Source: Golubevia sp. BC0850 (Eukaryota > Basidiomycota > Exobasidiomycetes > Golubeviales > Golubeviaceae). From it: DNA of 64,000 bases. Each line of letters opens with the position of its first letter. Positions within the stretch are counted from its first letter, which is position 1. The translations under genes and the position numbers were made by a program. The notes beneath the pieces are model-generated. The model saw only the letters and a list, made by a program, of their open reading frames with translations, was not told the origin of the DNA and did no database searches. The DNA lies in NCBI GenBank assembly GCA_012976225.1, contig JAAVVG010000003.1, forward strand, positions 434,001-498,000. The letters run 5' to 3'. Shown piece after piece: positions 10,374 to 21,080 of the stretch.

Positions 10374-11775
10374 ATGTTAGTAAAACTTCTACGAATCGAT
10401 AGTCTGACAAGCTTAAACTAACCTTATCTTATATCTGAACCAATCTGGGAACTTCACCTTTCCAATAGGAAGTTATGTGAGTATAGAGTTACTTGTTGGT
10501 CTTCATTCAGCCCTTCCCCCCCCCCCCCCCTCTCTCCCTCTCCGCCAGACGCTGATAACCCCTTATTCATCTCCCTTTTACATTTGGGAACATCTTTATT
10601 TAACGATAAGATGGTCTATTAATCTACGCCAATCCTCCAGGAGCGCCAGCAGTTCCTTTGGTCACTGCTTGGGATTTGAGTGAATTCAGTTGGATTCAAA
10701 GGGGTACTGTTCAGGACGTTATGGGTTTCATGGCAAAGGTCAGTCCTGTTCCAAGGCTTGAATACTGAAAGATCGCTAAGAGGAAAGAAGAAAGAGGAAG
10801 AGAAAGGAGGTGATAGATGCAGAAGTGATACTTTCGATAGGCCAGCTAAAGTGGAGCCAGCTCTAATCGGAGGTTCTGTTAAGACTGATGGTTCTACCTT
10901 CACCTGAAATGTGATTTCATTGAGCTGTCAATCGGTATCCATTCTGAGTTCTATTGGATCAGCTTGCTCTTTCCATCATACGATTGGCTATCGCCCTGAC
11001 CCCCCTCTAACCCATCCCCTTTCCCAAACCTCCCCCCCCCCCTCTTCAGACCGTGGCCGAACGTACTCCACCAACTCAACGTCAATCAGTTCAAGAAAAC
11101 TCATACGTAGCACACGTTCATTCCCGTCCGGCTTCCGATGGTATCTGTGGAGTCTTAGTAGCAGATCAAGAATATCCGTCTCGAGTAGCTTTCTCCCTTC
11201 TAAACAAGACTCTAGATGATTTCATTCTAAAAGTTCCCAAGAGTTCATATGAATCTCGAGTCAACTCTTTAACAACTGGTTCAGGTTCAATGCCAGCCAA
11301 GGGAGAAGGTTTGATCTCTGCAAGTTTCCCACAAGCAGATGAATACGTTAGAAGATATCAAGATCCAAGACAAGCTGATACGATTATGAAAGTTCAACAA
11401 GAATTGGATGAAACTAAGATTGTTTTACATAAGACTATTGATAGTGTTCTTCAGAGAGGTGAAGATTTGGATAAATTGGTGGAGAAATCTGGTAGTTTGT
11501 CGGCTCAGAGTAAATTGTTCTACAAGAGTGCTAAGAAGGTTAGTTGTTGATTCTTGTGTTAAAGTTTGTGATTGAAAATGTGCTGATGTTATCTTCGTCC
11601 TTCATCTCTCCCTCCCTCCCTTCCCCCTTTCCACACTCAATTCCTTGTTCTCAGCAAAGTGAGTGTCGTTGTCGTTTCTTTTAGCTTTCTACCTAGTTCC
11701 AATTGACTGACCTCGATGATCTCCTTCTCCTGTTCTTATTCTCACCAAACAGACTCTTGTTGTACAGTCATGTGA
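10374..11775 (+). CDS. YKT6: v-SNARE YKT6 (longin SNARE, prenylated)
   Basis: Ykt6 drives fusion at Golgi, endosome, vacuole and autophagosome membranes. The model has six coding exons: 10374..10375, 10469..10476, 10611..10738, 11050..11538, 11655..11658 and 11753..11775. They sum to 654 nt (217 residues). The ATG is split AT/G by the first intron; the 8-nt second exon supplies the rest of MKLY, the conserved longin start. The longin domain continues with FSWIQRGTVQDVMGFMAK, TVAERTP and GVLVADQEYPSRVAFSLLNK. The SNARE motif has VQQELDETKIVLHKTIDSVLQRGEDLDKLVEKS with the zero-layer Arg. The 4-nt exon restores the frame to KKQNSCCTVM, the tail with the palmitoylated Cys and the CaaX farnesylation Cys. 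Without the tiny exons both conserved ends are lost. Its introns carry C15 and C11 runs. An AC acceptor before CAAAC is a less likely alternative to the 4-nt exon. Confidence 0.9.
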
Positions 11776-12277
11776 AAGGATCCTCGACCCCTTGCATCGA
11801 CTTTACTTTTCTCTACTCTACTCTACTTTTCCAGCCCAGATATCCTCTGATCTAATCAGAAACCCTTTTTCTTGTTTGTTTCACGTTTATACTTCTTTCA
11901 CTTCTTGTGCTTCGTTCTAATCTGTGATTCGAGTGAAATATAGGCAGCTAGATCATTAAAGATAGATAGCTTCAAGAGCCACCCCCCTTGATGTCTCTGT
12001 CTTCTGTCTGCAAACTCTACTCAAACCTTCCACTGGTGTTAACAGGATCAAGAAATGAGAAAAAGAAAAGGAGATTTAATGTGATTCGATTTTGAAAAGT
12101 TATCTTCGAGTAAAGGTTACAACCAGAAACAAAGATAAGAGAGAAAAAGCAGTGTGGAAAGGGAAAGCGGGCACAAAACAACAACAGCAAGGGAAAGGTG
12201 CAAACGAACTCAATAACATAATTAGAGTACAATAGGGGAGTTATATAGAACAACCAAGAAAGGATGGAACACATTTA
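11776..12277. other. Convergent intergenic region, YKT6 / Zn2Cys6 regulator
   Basis: About 500 bp between stop codons hold T-rich YKT6 3' sequence and A-rich antisense sequence belonging to the 3' untranslated region of the neighbouring regulator. No gene or repeat is visible. Confidence 0.4.
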
Positions 12278-15200
12278 TCACCATTTGTTATAGCGCTGAT
12301 TCTCTGTAACGGTAAACCAATTGGAATTGATGGAGTTCGATTGAGAGTGATTGTGAGCGGAATTGAGGGAGCTTGATTGAGAGTGGTTGTTCGCTAAGCC
12401 AGATAGCTGAGAGTCCTGCGCTTGATATTGTTTTTGGTTTTGAGGAAAGGAGGGACCGACGAATGGTGGCTGGTAGGGAGAAGTGGAAGGATATGAGTTG
12501 AATTGACTGAAGACCGATCGATCTTGAGGATGGCTTGAACTCGAACTTTCCATCTGTTGATTCCACTGGTTTGGGTACCTTGAAGAACCACTGGCTCGAG
12601 AGGGACTACTTCCAAGGATACTCTTCCCTAATTGACCTAGACTGAAGAGGAATGGATCCGAAGAGTGTGAAGTAGGAGGAGGTGGAATGGCATGTTGCTG
12701 CTCTGAATTCCCTTCGCCCCATGCAGAAGCAAATACAGAAGCAGCAAAAGCATCTGGTGGCTCGTGGCCAGAGTTCATGGTTGGTTGCATGGTCTCTTCT
12801 GGAAGAGGGAATCCACTGCCTTCAGGCACGAAGTCGTCAGAGGACTCTGGGAGCTCGATGATTCGTTGACTGAGTTTGACCAGCTCGTGGCTTCGAGAAG
12901 TAGCCCTTTCTTCCAATGATCCGAAGTGAGACTGACCGTCCAAAGCGTCCTTTTCCTCGGCTTCTAGGAGAACGTTGAGAATCTTGTGAGCTCTTTTAGA
13001 TCCTTCAACGTTACGCAGAGAGCTTGCCGCAGAGATTACTTTTTGTCTCGTTTCGAAGCGATAGGAGGATTGAGGTTGAGGATCGAGGAGTAGATCGATT
13101 AGAACGACGACGCAAGCGGCGAAGGTATGAGTCAAGTGGATCCAGAACGACTCGATGACTGGACAGATCGTCCGACTTCTCTGTTGGAGGTAAGAGGGAA
13201 GTAGAAGTGAGAACGAACAGGGTAAGTTGGAAGCAAGGAACATACAAGCAGGTTCCTGTCTGAGACCTTACTAACCTGCTGAGATTCGAAGAGAGCGTGC
13301 GCTAGAGGAAGACAGGATCTCCTTCCCTCGCCGTCGCCTAGTCTGCCCCTATGCAGTTTCAAGAGCTGATCAAAGACAGCCTCGTGCAGAAGGAATTTCT
13401 GGATCGATGAGATTGGAGGAGCAGAGTTGACGGTGGCATTCAACTGATAGAATGCTGGAAGGCGTCTCATGTAAGAATTGTAAGCGGCATCCAGTTCTTC
13501 GATCGAAGTTTGACCCTTGTTCTTGGAGTCTATAGACTGGCGAACGAGTTGAGAGAGATCGATATGAGAGATCACGTAGCTCATCTCTGTCCAGGTATCA
13601 GAAGACGAGGGCCCCCTTCCAGCGCAGAGGTCCTCGCTCGAGACTGATGGGGAAATAGAATGAAGAGAAAGGGGCTTGCTGTCAGTATCTAAGCAGAGCA
13701 GAAGCGTGATTGCAGTTCACTCACTGTTAAGAGGCGGGGCTGTTGTTATCTGCTCTGGATGGATTCGGTAAGCTCCTGAGCGCTGGCCGTTTGCCCAGTC
13801 TCGACAGCAAAGGAACCAAAAGATTCTCACTGCGTTCTCTCTTCCAATGACTCTCTCTCTCTTACGACCGAGAAGATCGTCTCCCAGCGCACCGATCTCC
13901 TCATCAGCAACTCGATCTCCTAGCCGATGCAGATTCATGGCTTGGGCCGAGGAGATACTGAGATTGAGAAGCATCTCAGTGTAGCAGAGAGAGTCTTTTC
14001 CGAGGACCATGAGAAGACAGGCTGATCGGAGAGCAGGCATAGAGCATAACGTCCATGAGTGCTCGATAGCCAAAGCCTCCTTCGCTAGAGAATGCCAAGA
14101 GGCTTGGACGTTTCCAGGAGAAGAGAGAAAGTCCCAGACTGACTGGAAACAGCGAGAAGCGTGTTCCGCAGATGAAGGAGTGGTGGGATAGAATTTGGCG
14201 CCGACAGCGAGCTGAGAAAGATTGAGAGTAAAGGAGGTTCAGTACGAAGGGCTTGATTTGATGTCTTGAATCTTGATGGACAGCTGAGACTAACCACTAA
14301 AAGTAGACACGATAGACTAGTAGGATCCAGGAAGTGAGAGTTCATGAGTATCTCTTCGACGGAAGAAGCCAAGAACGAATCCAAAGACTTCAGAAATTGC
14401 TGATGAAAAGGAGACGAGAGAAGTGGAGTTGAAAGTCTTACCTCTTTCTGGGAAAAGAAGAGGCTTACATATGACTCACAACTCGATTGATAACTCCCCC
14501 ACAGTTTGAGCTCCCTCTCAAGAAATAAACTCTCAAGAGCTCATTCAAGACAGCTTCTTCAGGCATGAGTTCCTTTGTCAGCCTAATCAAATCCATCCTT
14601 CTTGACAAATTTGCTGGGTCGGACCAATAAGGGTTTGGTTGGTCTTCTTTCATTTGGGAAAAATTGAGCTTAGGAGCGTAAGCTGAGAGGGCGTCAAGAC
14701 GAGGTAGAGTGACCCTATTTGCATCTCCTTGAGAGGAAAAGGTTCTTTGACCATAAATTGCAAAGTTCTCTAGCATTGAAGCGGCATTCTCAGCATTGGA
14801 AGTAAGATGAAGATTCGATTTGGAAGGAGCTTGCCTGGGAGCTTGATCCGCAGGACTCTGAGTGGAAGGCTCGTTGACAGAGCTTGAAAGAGGAGAGTTA
14901 CTCTGACCTAAGCTTGGAGTAGAGACAGAATGTGCAGGCGAGGCTCTGAAGACGCTTGGTTCTTGAGAGCTGTTGCGTTTGCGAAAGCCACGACCGTCCT
15001 CTTGATGACCGCCGGATTCTACCAGTCTACTTTCCAATTCAGCTAGACGTTTCCTGAGTTCGTCTACCTCTGTAGATGGTGGAGGCGCTTCTCCGTCAAT
15101 CCTATGATAGGGGAGGAAAGAAGAGTGAGGGGGAGGAAGAGAGGAGGAGATGGCGGGAGGCGAAAAGATTAGGGGAGAATCCGATGAAGATACAGGTAAA

Positions 15201-15613
15201 GGAAGCAAAACAAGATTGAAATTGAGAGTCAGTGAGAAGAGTCAAAGTCAAGATTGAAAGAAGCATTGAGTTGAGTCCCGCTTGGGAGTTGAGAACGAAC
15301 CGTGCCTCACTCACCTTGGTCTCTTTCTTCCTCGGGGAAGAGCAACGTCTTTGTGACAATCATCTATTTTTCTGAGAGTGCATTGATTACAGGGAGTCTC
15401 TCCCGAGCACTTGAGCTTCTTGATACGGCATCTTGTGCAGCTCTGAGTCATCTTGATGGTCGAGGTTGTTTGAGGATTCTTACTTCGATTCGGTGCTGGC
15501 ATCTGACTCTGATTGAGTTGAGTGGAACTTAAAGAACTAGAAGCATCAATGTTCAATCCTGGGAATCCATGAGACGATGACGAAATCTCTGCGGATTCAT
15601 CGTGAGGTTGCAT
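12278..15613 (-). CDS. Zn2Cys6 fungal transcription factor
   Basis: Six exons on the minus strand (15613..15315, 15101..14480, 14399..14295, 14211..13725, 13643..13276, 13180..12278) join in frame to 927 residues. The N-terminal binuclear zinc cluster is CTRCRIKKLKC followed by SGETPCNQCTLRKIDDC, spaced C-x2-C-x6-C-x5-C-x2-C-x7-C, with a basic linker (RGRKRPR). A short coiled coil follows (VDELRKRLAELESRL). The central region resembles the fungal-specific regulator middle homology domain (YWSDPANLSRRMDLIRL; RVYFLRGSSNCGGVINRV; YTEMLLNLSISSAQAMNLHRLGDR; REGNAVRIFWFLCCRD-like segment). The C-terminal 150 residues are low complexity, rich in Ser, Gln and Asn, as in activation domains. Target genes cannot be read from sequence. 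The neighbouring b5-ACAD gene on the same strand is a possible but untested target. Confidence 0.88.
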
Positions 15614-16207
15614 CTTGAAAGTAAAGTCCTAATGTCCTGACTGATGGGGATGCTGTAAATCCTGTGACAGTTGAGTGGGTGCTGGTTCCTTTTGTTGAAT
15701 TCTTTGGACGAAAGAGTACTATCGATTGGAAGCAGGAGTGAATCTTTTAAAGAGGTTGATCAAGTTGAGGTTACGTTGGCGAAAGAGTTCGAGTGAGATC
15801 TGGCTCCGGACTATTGTCTGCTAAAGTCCGGACTGTTTCGCGCTTCGCCCTCTTCTTCGTTGATCGTTCTCTTTAGTCTCCAGCAGCTCCTGTCTATCAA
15901 TTGTTTTGAAGACAGGGTTCGAGTGGAGATTATCCGTTTGATATACATACTTGTAGAGGCTCGTGATACCAATCAAGCGCAGCAAAGGAGAAAAGAGGAT
16001 TTCTATTCCACGAAAAGACTAATGACAAAGGTAATCAAGACCAGAGAAAGAAAGTAACAAAAGGGTGGTAATAACAGTAGAGAAGAAGGGGTCATTTCAA
16101 AGACAAAGAGTCGACGAGATATAGAAGGAAGAGACTGAGAGATTTGGGGAGGGGCTGGTAAGCATAGCCTCTCTTGTGAGATGCTGAGCTGTAGGTCAGT
16201 TCACTCT
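15614..16207. other. Intergenic region between the regulator and b5-ACAD
   Basis: About 590 bp contain the regulator's upstream region and the 3' end of the b5-ACAD gene. A-rich sequence near 15970..16140 fits a 3' untranslated region on the minus strand only weakly. No RNA gene, TATA box or repeat was recognised. Confidence 0.35.
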
Positions 16208-19086
16208 TTAAAGCCTTTGGCTAGCAGGCATGGACCTAAAGAAATGGAGTCAAATGAGGGAGAGGAGCCGGGTCAGAAGGATTCAAGAGTCAGGGGTCTT
16301 GCTCGATTCGAAAAAATGCTAACCTCAATGCCTGTCTGACTCCGAGATCAGCTAATACTTCCTCAGATCCTCCAAGAACAGCGTCGAACTTGTAGGTACG
16401 GTGGAACTGAATTGGAGGGAAGGTGCGGAGAGAGAGGGGGTGAGGATCGAGCTCGGCCAGACGTCTTGTCTCGAAGGCTTTCATTCGAACTTACCTCTTC
16501 GATGAAACGGCCCATTCCACTCTTGGTGATACCACGTCCTCCGAACATTTGAACACTGTTGTCAGCGACCTGTTGTGAAACTCTTGTCGACCAAGACTGT
16601 CAGAGGAAGGAGAGGAAATGGTTGAGCAGAGCGAGAGAGAAATGGTCAGAATTGATTCACTGCTAACTTCTCTGGAGAGCCTTTCATCTAGAAAAGTCTG
16701 AAGGGAACAGATTCTCACCTTGAGCAAAGCTACTTGACCGGCCAAGTGGATGGCTTGTTGGTCGTAAGACATCTTGGTCATTTGGTAAGTGACGTTCTCC
16801 AACCAATTCTGAGCAGCCTCGCACAAGGAGAGCAAGTTAGCCATCTTGTGTCTGATGACGGCTTGAGAGGTCAAAGGCTTTCCAAAGACCTTACGCTGAG
16901 AGATCCAAAGCATGAGCTGTTCACAAACGGCTCTTGAGGAACGGATAGTAGCACAGCACATGACCCAACGTTCGTGGCTATTGGAGAGGAATGTTTGGAA
17001 GAGGAAAAAGACACCAGTAATCGGCAAGGGATACAGAGAGAAGGAAGAAAAGGAAATGAAAAAACTGGAAAAGACAGAGCGTTCCAACTCGAAAGAAGAG
17101 TAGGTAATCGTTTACTCACTTGAAGTTGGATAGAATGACTGGAATTCCGAGACCATCTTCTCCGACAACGTAGCGAGCTGGTACCTTTACGTTGTCAAAG
17201 GTGACGTAGGCAGTTCCGGCTGTGGTAGAGTAAGAAGTCTAGATTGGGGAAAGAGAAGATTAGAACGCCGGACAAGAGCAAGAGGCTAGGAAAGGATGAA
17301 TCTTGTCGAGCGAAGAAAGAAAGAAGGAAAAACTAACCTTGATTTGACGGGTCTCGACTCCCTCCATACGAGGGATACAAATGACAGCGAATCCATCGTC
17401 AGTCTTGAGACCAGTGGTGAAGTAATCAGCCCACATTCCGTTGGTGATCCATTTCTATTGAAGAAAAGAGGAGAAGGAGGAGAGGATGAAGGAGAGCAGG
17501 GAGAGAGAAAAGGAGAGAGAAGATGAGAGATAGAAAGGCAGGGTCAGCGGATGTTCGAACTCAGGCTTGTGAGAGTTGCGAATCAAAGTCCGGAATTGCT
17601 GCTCACCTTGGTTCCGTTGACGATGTAGTGTTTACCGTCTTCGGTCTTCTTGGCGGTGGTCTTCATTCCCATGACGTCAGACCCAGCGAAAGCTTCAGAG
17701 ATAGCTAGGCAGATGAACTTCTCTCCAGCGAGAACTGGTTCGATGATTTCCTTCTTAAGGTCATCAGAACCGAAGTTCATGACAGGTGGAAGACCTGAAG
17801 AGAGTCAATAAATGCAGGAATCAGAAGATGGAGTGTCAGTATGAGGTTCTGAGGAGAGTCTAAATGAAGGAAGAGCAACAAGTGCTCTGCTTACTAACCA
17901 ATGACCATTCCTCCTTGAAGACCATCACCGAATCCACGAACTCCACATCTCACAAGCTCTTGAGTAAGAATCATTTCGTGGAAGTAATCCATCTCTTCTG
18001 GCTTGACACCTCCGAAGAGCTTACGTCCAGCTAGATGTTTTCCAGGTCCAAGACGCATGGCATTGATACCATTGGCTCCCATCTCCTTGATCAAAGCTGG
18101 GTCTGGACGCTTTCCAGATTCTTCGCAACGTTGAGCAATCTCGACTACGTTGGTGTCAACATAGGAACGAAATTCGGATTGGAACTTGCGGTGAGAGTCG
18201 GTGTAGTAAGGAGAGAAGTAGTTTGGGTTGAGATAACTTGGTTCGGCGTATGGAACTTGAGAAGGAGCTCCAAGAGGAACAGGCTGAAGAAAGAAGCCAA
18301 GGGAATAGAGGTGAGCTCAGAGGGCAAGAGATAAGAGGAAAGGATCGAGCTCTAGGTGGTATCTCACCTTTATGACAGATTCCTCTCCGTCAATGGTACC
18401 GATCTTTAGACGTTGGTATTGTGGCTTGAGGAGAACTTCGTGACGATGAAGACCGCTTTAGAGAGGAAGAGAGAGGTGGACGCAAGAGATTGCGGGGTGA
18501 GGGGGTTTTAATGTAAGGCAGCTTGCGCTCTGTCCGTCTCTGCCAGCTGCTCCCAAGCGACCACATTCCATTCCTTTCTGTGACCAATCCAATTTCCCTT
18601 TCCATCCCTTTATGCTCCAGCTGACTCACAAGAATGTTTCGGTGGCATCTTCGAGAGCCTATGAGAGCCAAGAAAAGAGGCGAGAGGTATACAATAGATA
18701 TCAGAAGCAGCTCTAATCTTCCCTGCCACCGGATCTCGACAGCAGTTCCATCCCATGTATGCAATGCTGTTGACAAATATTGCGTACTCACCTCTTCCTC
18801 GTAGAAGACGGATTCACCTCCAGGGTGCATCTCGCAGAACTTGGAGACATCGTAGACCTCTGCGTCGATGATGATCCAAAGGTCACCCTTCTTTTGGTGC
18901 TGGAAGATTGAATGACGGGTATGAGGAATATACCATGTCAGTGATGAGGTATCGAGAAGAAGAGAAGTTGAAAAGCAGCACAGGGAGTAACACGTAGCAC
19001 CACCCAGCTTGGAGATTTGAACTGACCTTGGCTACTTCGTCTCTGCTGAACTTCTTGAGTTGCTTTGGTTGAGATTGAGCTGACAT
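16208..19086 (-). CDS. Cytochrome b5 / acyl-CoA dehydrogenase fusion protein
   Basis: The N-terminus is a cytochrome b5 domain (KKFSRDEVAK, then CEMHPGGESVFYEEE with the first haem His, a 29-nt exon coding ALEDATETF, then GLHRHEVLLKPQYQRLKIG with the second). It is fused to an acyl-CoA dehydrogenase: YFSPYYTDSHRKFQSEFRSYVD, KEMGANGINAMRLGP, GLQGGMVIG, FICLAISEAFAGSDVMGMKTTA, KWITNGMWADYF, RWVMCCATIRSSRAVCEQLMLWISQRKVFGKPL, MFGGRGITKSGMGRFIEE, and YKFDAVLGGSEEVLADLGVRQAL. FAD and substrate segments are therefore present. About ten exons are needed. The likely final exon ends SMPASQRL, so the last residues QRL resemble a weak peroxisomal type-1 signal. Such b5-ACAD fusions are known in fungi; the substrate is unknown. 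It is divergent from HOP2 across 235 bp. Confidence 0.88.
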
Positions 19087-19321
19087 TTTGGGAATAGGAT
19101 AGAGGAAAGGGGCAGGAAAGGGAAGGATAGAGAGAGAGGGGGGATGAAGGAGAGAGAAAGTACGGGGAAGGGAAGACATTACTAATAAGCGCTATCCCAG
19201 TACGCTGAGTCGATCTTGTGAAAGGCAATACTTCCCTTTTTGCCTGCGGTAACACCTTCTTCTCTACTTCAACGTGACTTCGAACCAATCTTTTCATCCT
19301 TGAACGCTTGAACATAGCATC
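19087..19321. promoter_or_regulatory. Divergent promoter, b5-ACAD / HOP2
   Basis: These 235 bp separate the start codons of a metabolic gene and a meiotic gene. The part next to b5-ACAD is purine-rich on the plus strand. No clear TATA box or known meiotic element was recognised. Confidence 0.4.
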
Positions 19322-20742
19322 ATGGTCAAAGCAAAAGCAACTGCAATCAAAGGAGATGAAGGTGAGTTTGAGCTCTTCCCCTCCTTCCATCTCGCAATCT
19401 CGCAACTCGGCTGACTCCTCTGAACTCCTCTTGTCATTCTCCAAGCTGAAAACATCGTATTGGCTTATCTCAAACAGCAAAACAGACCTTACAACTCAAC
19501 CGACATCTCGTCAGCTCGTCCCGACTTGGTCTCTCGAATCCACCCCTGCTAACCCTCTTAAGCTAACCCTCTTAAACTTGCCACCGATTCTTGCAGCTTG
19601 AATCTTAATGGACAAGTCACCAAACCAAACACTCAAAAGGCTCTACTGAGTCTTACTGAGAAAGATCTGATTTTGAAGAAGGAGTATGGAAAGATCACAG
19701 TATTCTGTATCAAGCAGGTGAGTGAGAACTTAAAAGCTGGCGAACTCAAACGAGTCCTCGACACTCCTAAAGAAAGGCATAGAGATTCTGACGTACTCCA
19801 CTCTAACACTTACTATCACCAGGAAGATAAGGAGATCATGGGTGTAGAAGAACTCTCAGCTCTCGAAGTCGAAGCCAAGTCCAAGAAAGAAGCACTGTTG
19901 ACCTTGAAGCTCGAACGCAAGAGATATCAAGCGGGTCAGTCCCTCGAGTGTTCTTGTTCTTGTATACCTTCTTGAAAGAACCTTCAAAGTATCTCTCACC
20001 TGGCATCAAAGGCCAACAAGGACAAACATGACGCATACATTCGACTTTTGAGAAGTTCAATCGAGACTGACCTCATCTATACTTCTTCTCTCTCACTATT
20101 CGAAGAACTCGATGGATTGTCAAACACTCCAATGAATCAAGATCTAGATCTTCATATGTACAAAGCTAGAAGTGATGTGAGTTTGAGCTTTGGAGGGTCA
20201 GCTTCTCTTCTTCCCAACGAAGCATCGACTAACGTTTCACCTTCTGGCTTCAACTTCCCATCCTTCTTCAGGCCGACGAAGCTCGTGAAGCGCTCTCAAC
20301 CCTTCAGTCTGGAGGTACTCAGTTGGTCTCAAAGGCAGAAATGGCACAGTTGGACAAGAGTAACATTTTCTGGCGCAAGGTGAGAGATCGTGGCTCGCTA
20401 CGGTTTGGAGTCAAGGATCAAAGTCTCAGACTGAGACTTATTTCAAATCTCGCTTTCACTGTCTCTATTCACTTCTCTTCAGAAATGGGTTGAACGACGT
20501 TCCACCTTCAAAGAGTAAGTCAAATACGTTGTTTCGTCTCGTTGAAGCTCTTTCGAGATCTGACCTCCCTTACTTCACCCTCTCGTCCTCTATTACCGCC
20601 CTTTCCACTCCTCAGCCTCTGGGATCAAGTTACTGGTTCCATGGACAAAGAAGCTCGTTCTGACTTAGAAGAGAACCTTGGAATCGAAACTTCTTTGGAT
20701 CTGGAGAACGAGAAAAATTACAAGGCTTTGATGGTCAAGTAG
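19322..20742 (+). CDS. HOP2: Meiotic homologous-pairing protein Hop2 (TBPIP)
   Basis: Hop2 works with Mnd1 to help Dmc1 and Rad51 pair homologous chromosomes in meiosis. Exon 1 is 19322..19361. The winged-helix domain follows: AENIVLAYLKQQNRPYNSTDIS, LNGQVTKPNTQKALLSLTEKDLILKKEYGKITVFCIKQ. The central coiled coil contains EIMGVEELSALEVEAKSKKEALLTLKLERKRYQAG and KHDAYIRLLRSSIETDLIY. The C-terminal part contains KSNIFWRKKWVERRSTFKE and LWDQVTGSMDKEARSDLEENLGIETSLDLEN, matching the TBPIP end. At least seven exons are present. The exon 2 donor looks like GTCAGC at 19510. The junction between about 19935 and 20010 does not resolve cleanly into a canonical in-frame splice, so the exact coiled-coil sequence there is uncertain. 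The family assignment rests on both ends. Confidence 0.87.
19548..19575 (+). repeat. Tandem 14-bp duplication in a HOP2 intron
   Basis: GCTAACCCTCTTAA occurs twice head to tail, 22 nt upstream of the exon 3 acceptor. Each copy carries GCTAAC, a good fungal branch-point match, so the intron has two possible branch sites. Confidence 0.75.
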
Positions 20743-21080
20743 GGATTTGGGAGATGACAGCCCTCTGTTCAAAGCCGTTAGAACTCGATGAATGTATACG
20801 TTCTATACGTTCCTAGCAGAAAGATGTTTCTGTTTGGCGGAGAGAGAATATATGTTCTGAAAGGGATTGTCATGAGGGTCTTCTCGCCCTCCCTCACACC
20901 CCGTAATCAATTTCGGTTTCCATTCTAAGTTTCGATTCTCGTTTAGCATATCGTAGGGAAAAGCTTTCTTTCCTTTCACTGACGATGGCCTGTGGCAAAA
21001 TAGAACACGTGGCAGGCGAGCATTGCATTTCTTCTTCCTTCAAACTTTCGTTTCGACGTCCCTGACCTTTCATCCTCAAA
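20743..21080. other. Intergenic region HOP2 / TMEM97-like gene
   Basis: About 340 bp hold the HOP2 3' end and the upstream region of the next gene. No TATA box, RNA gene or repeat was recognised. Confidence 0.35.

Noticed and set aside
16290-16548. Alternative b5-ACAD C-terminal frames ending shortly after GVRQALRL
   Set aside because: They read through a likely donor after GVRQAL; the short last exon ending at 16208 is preferred, though not proven.
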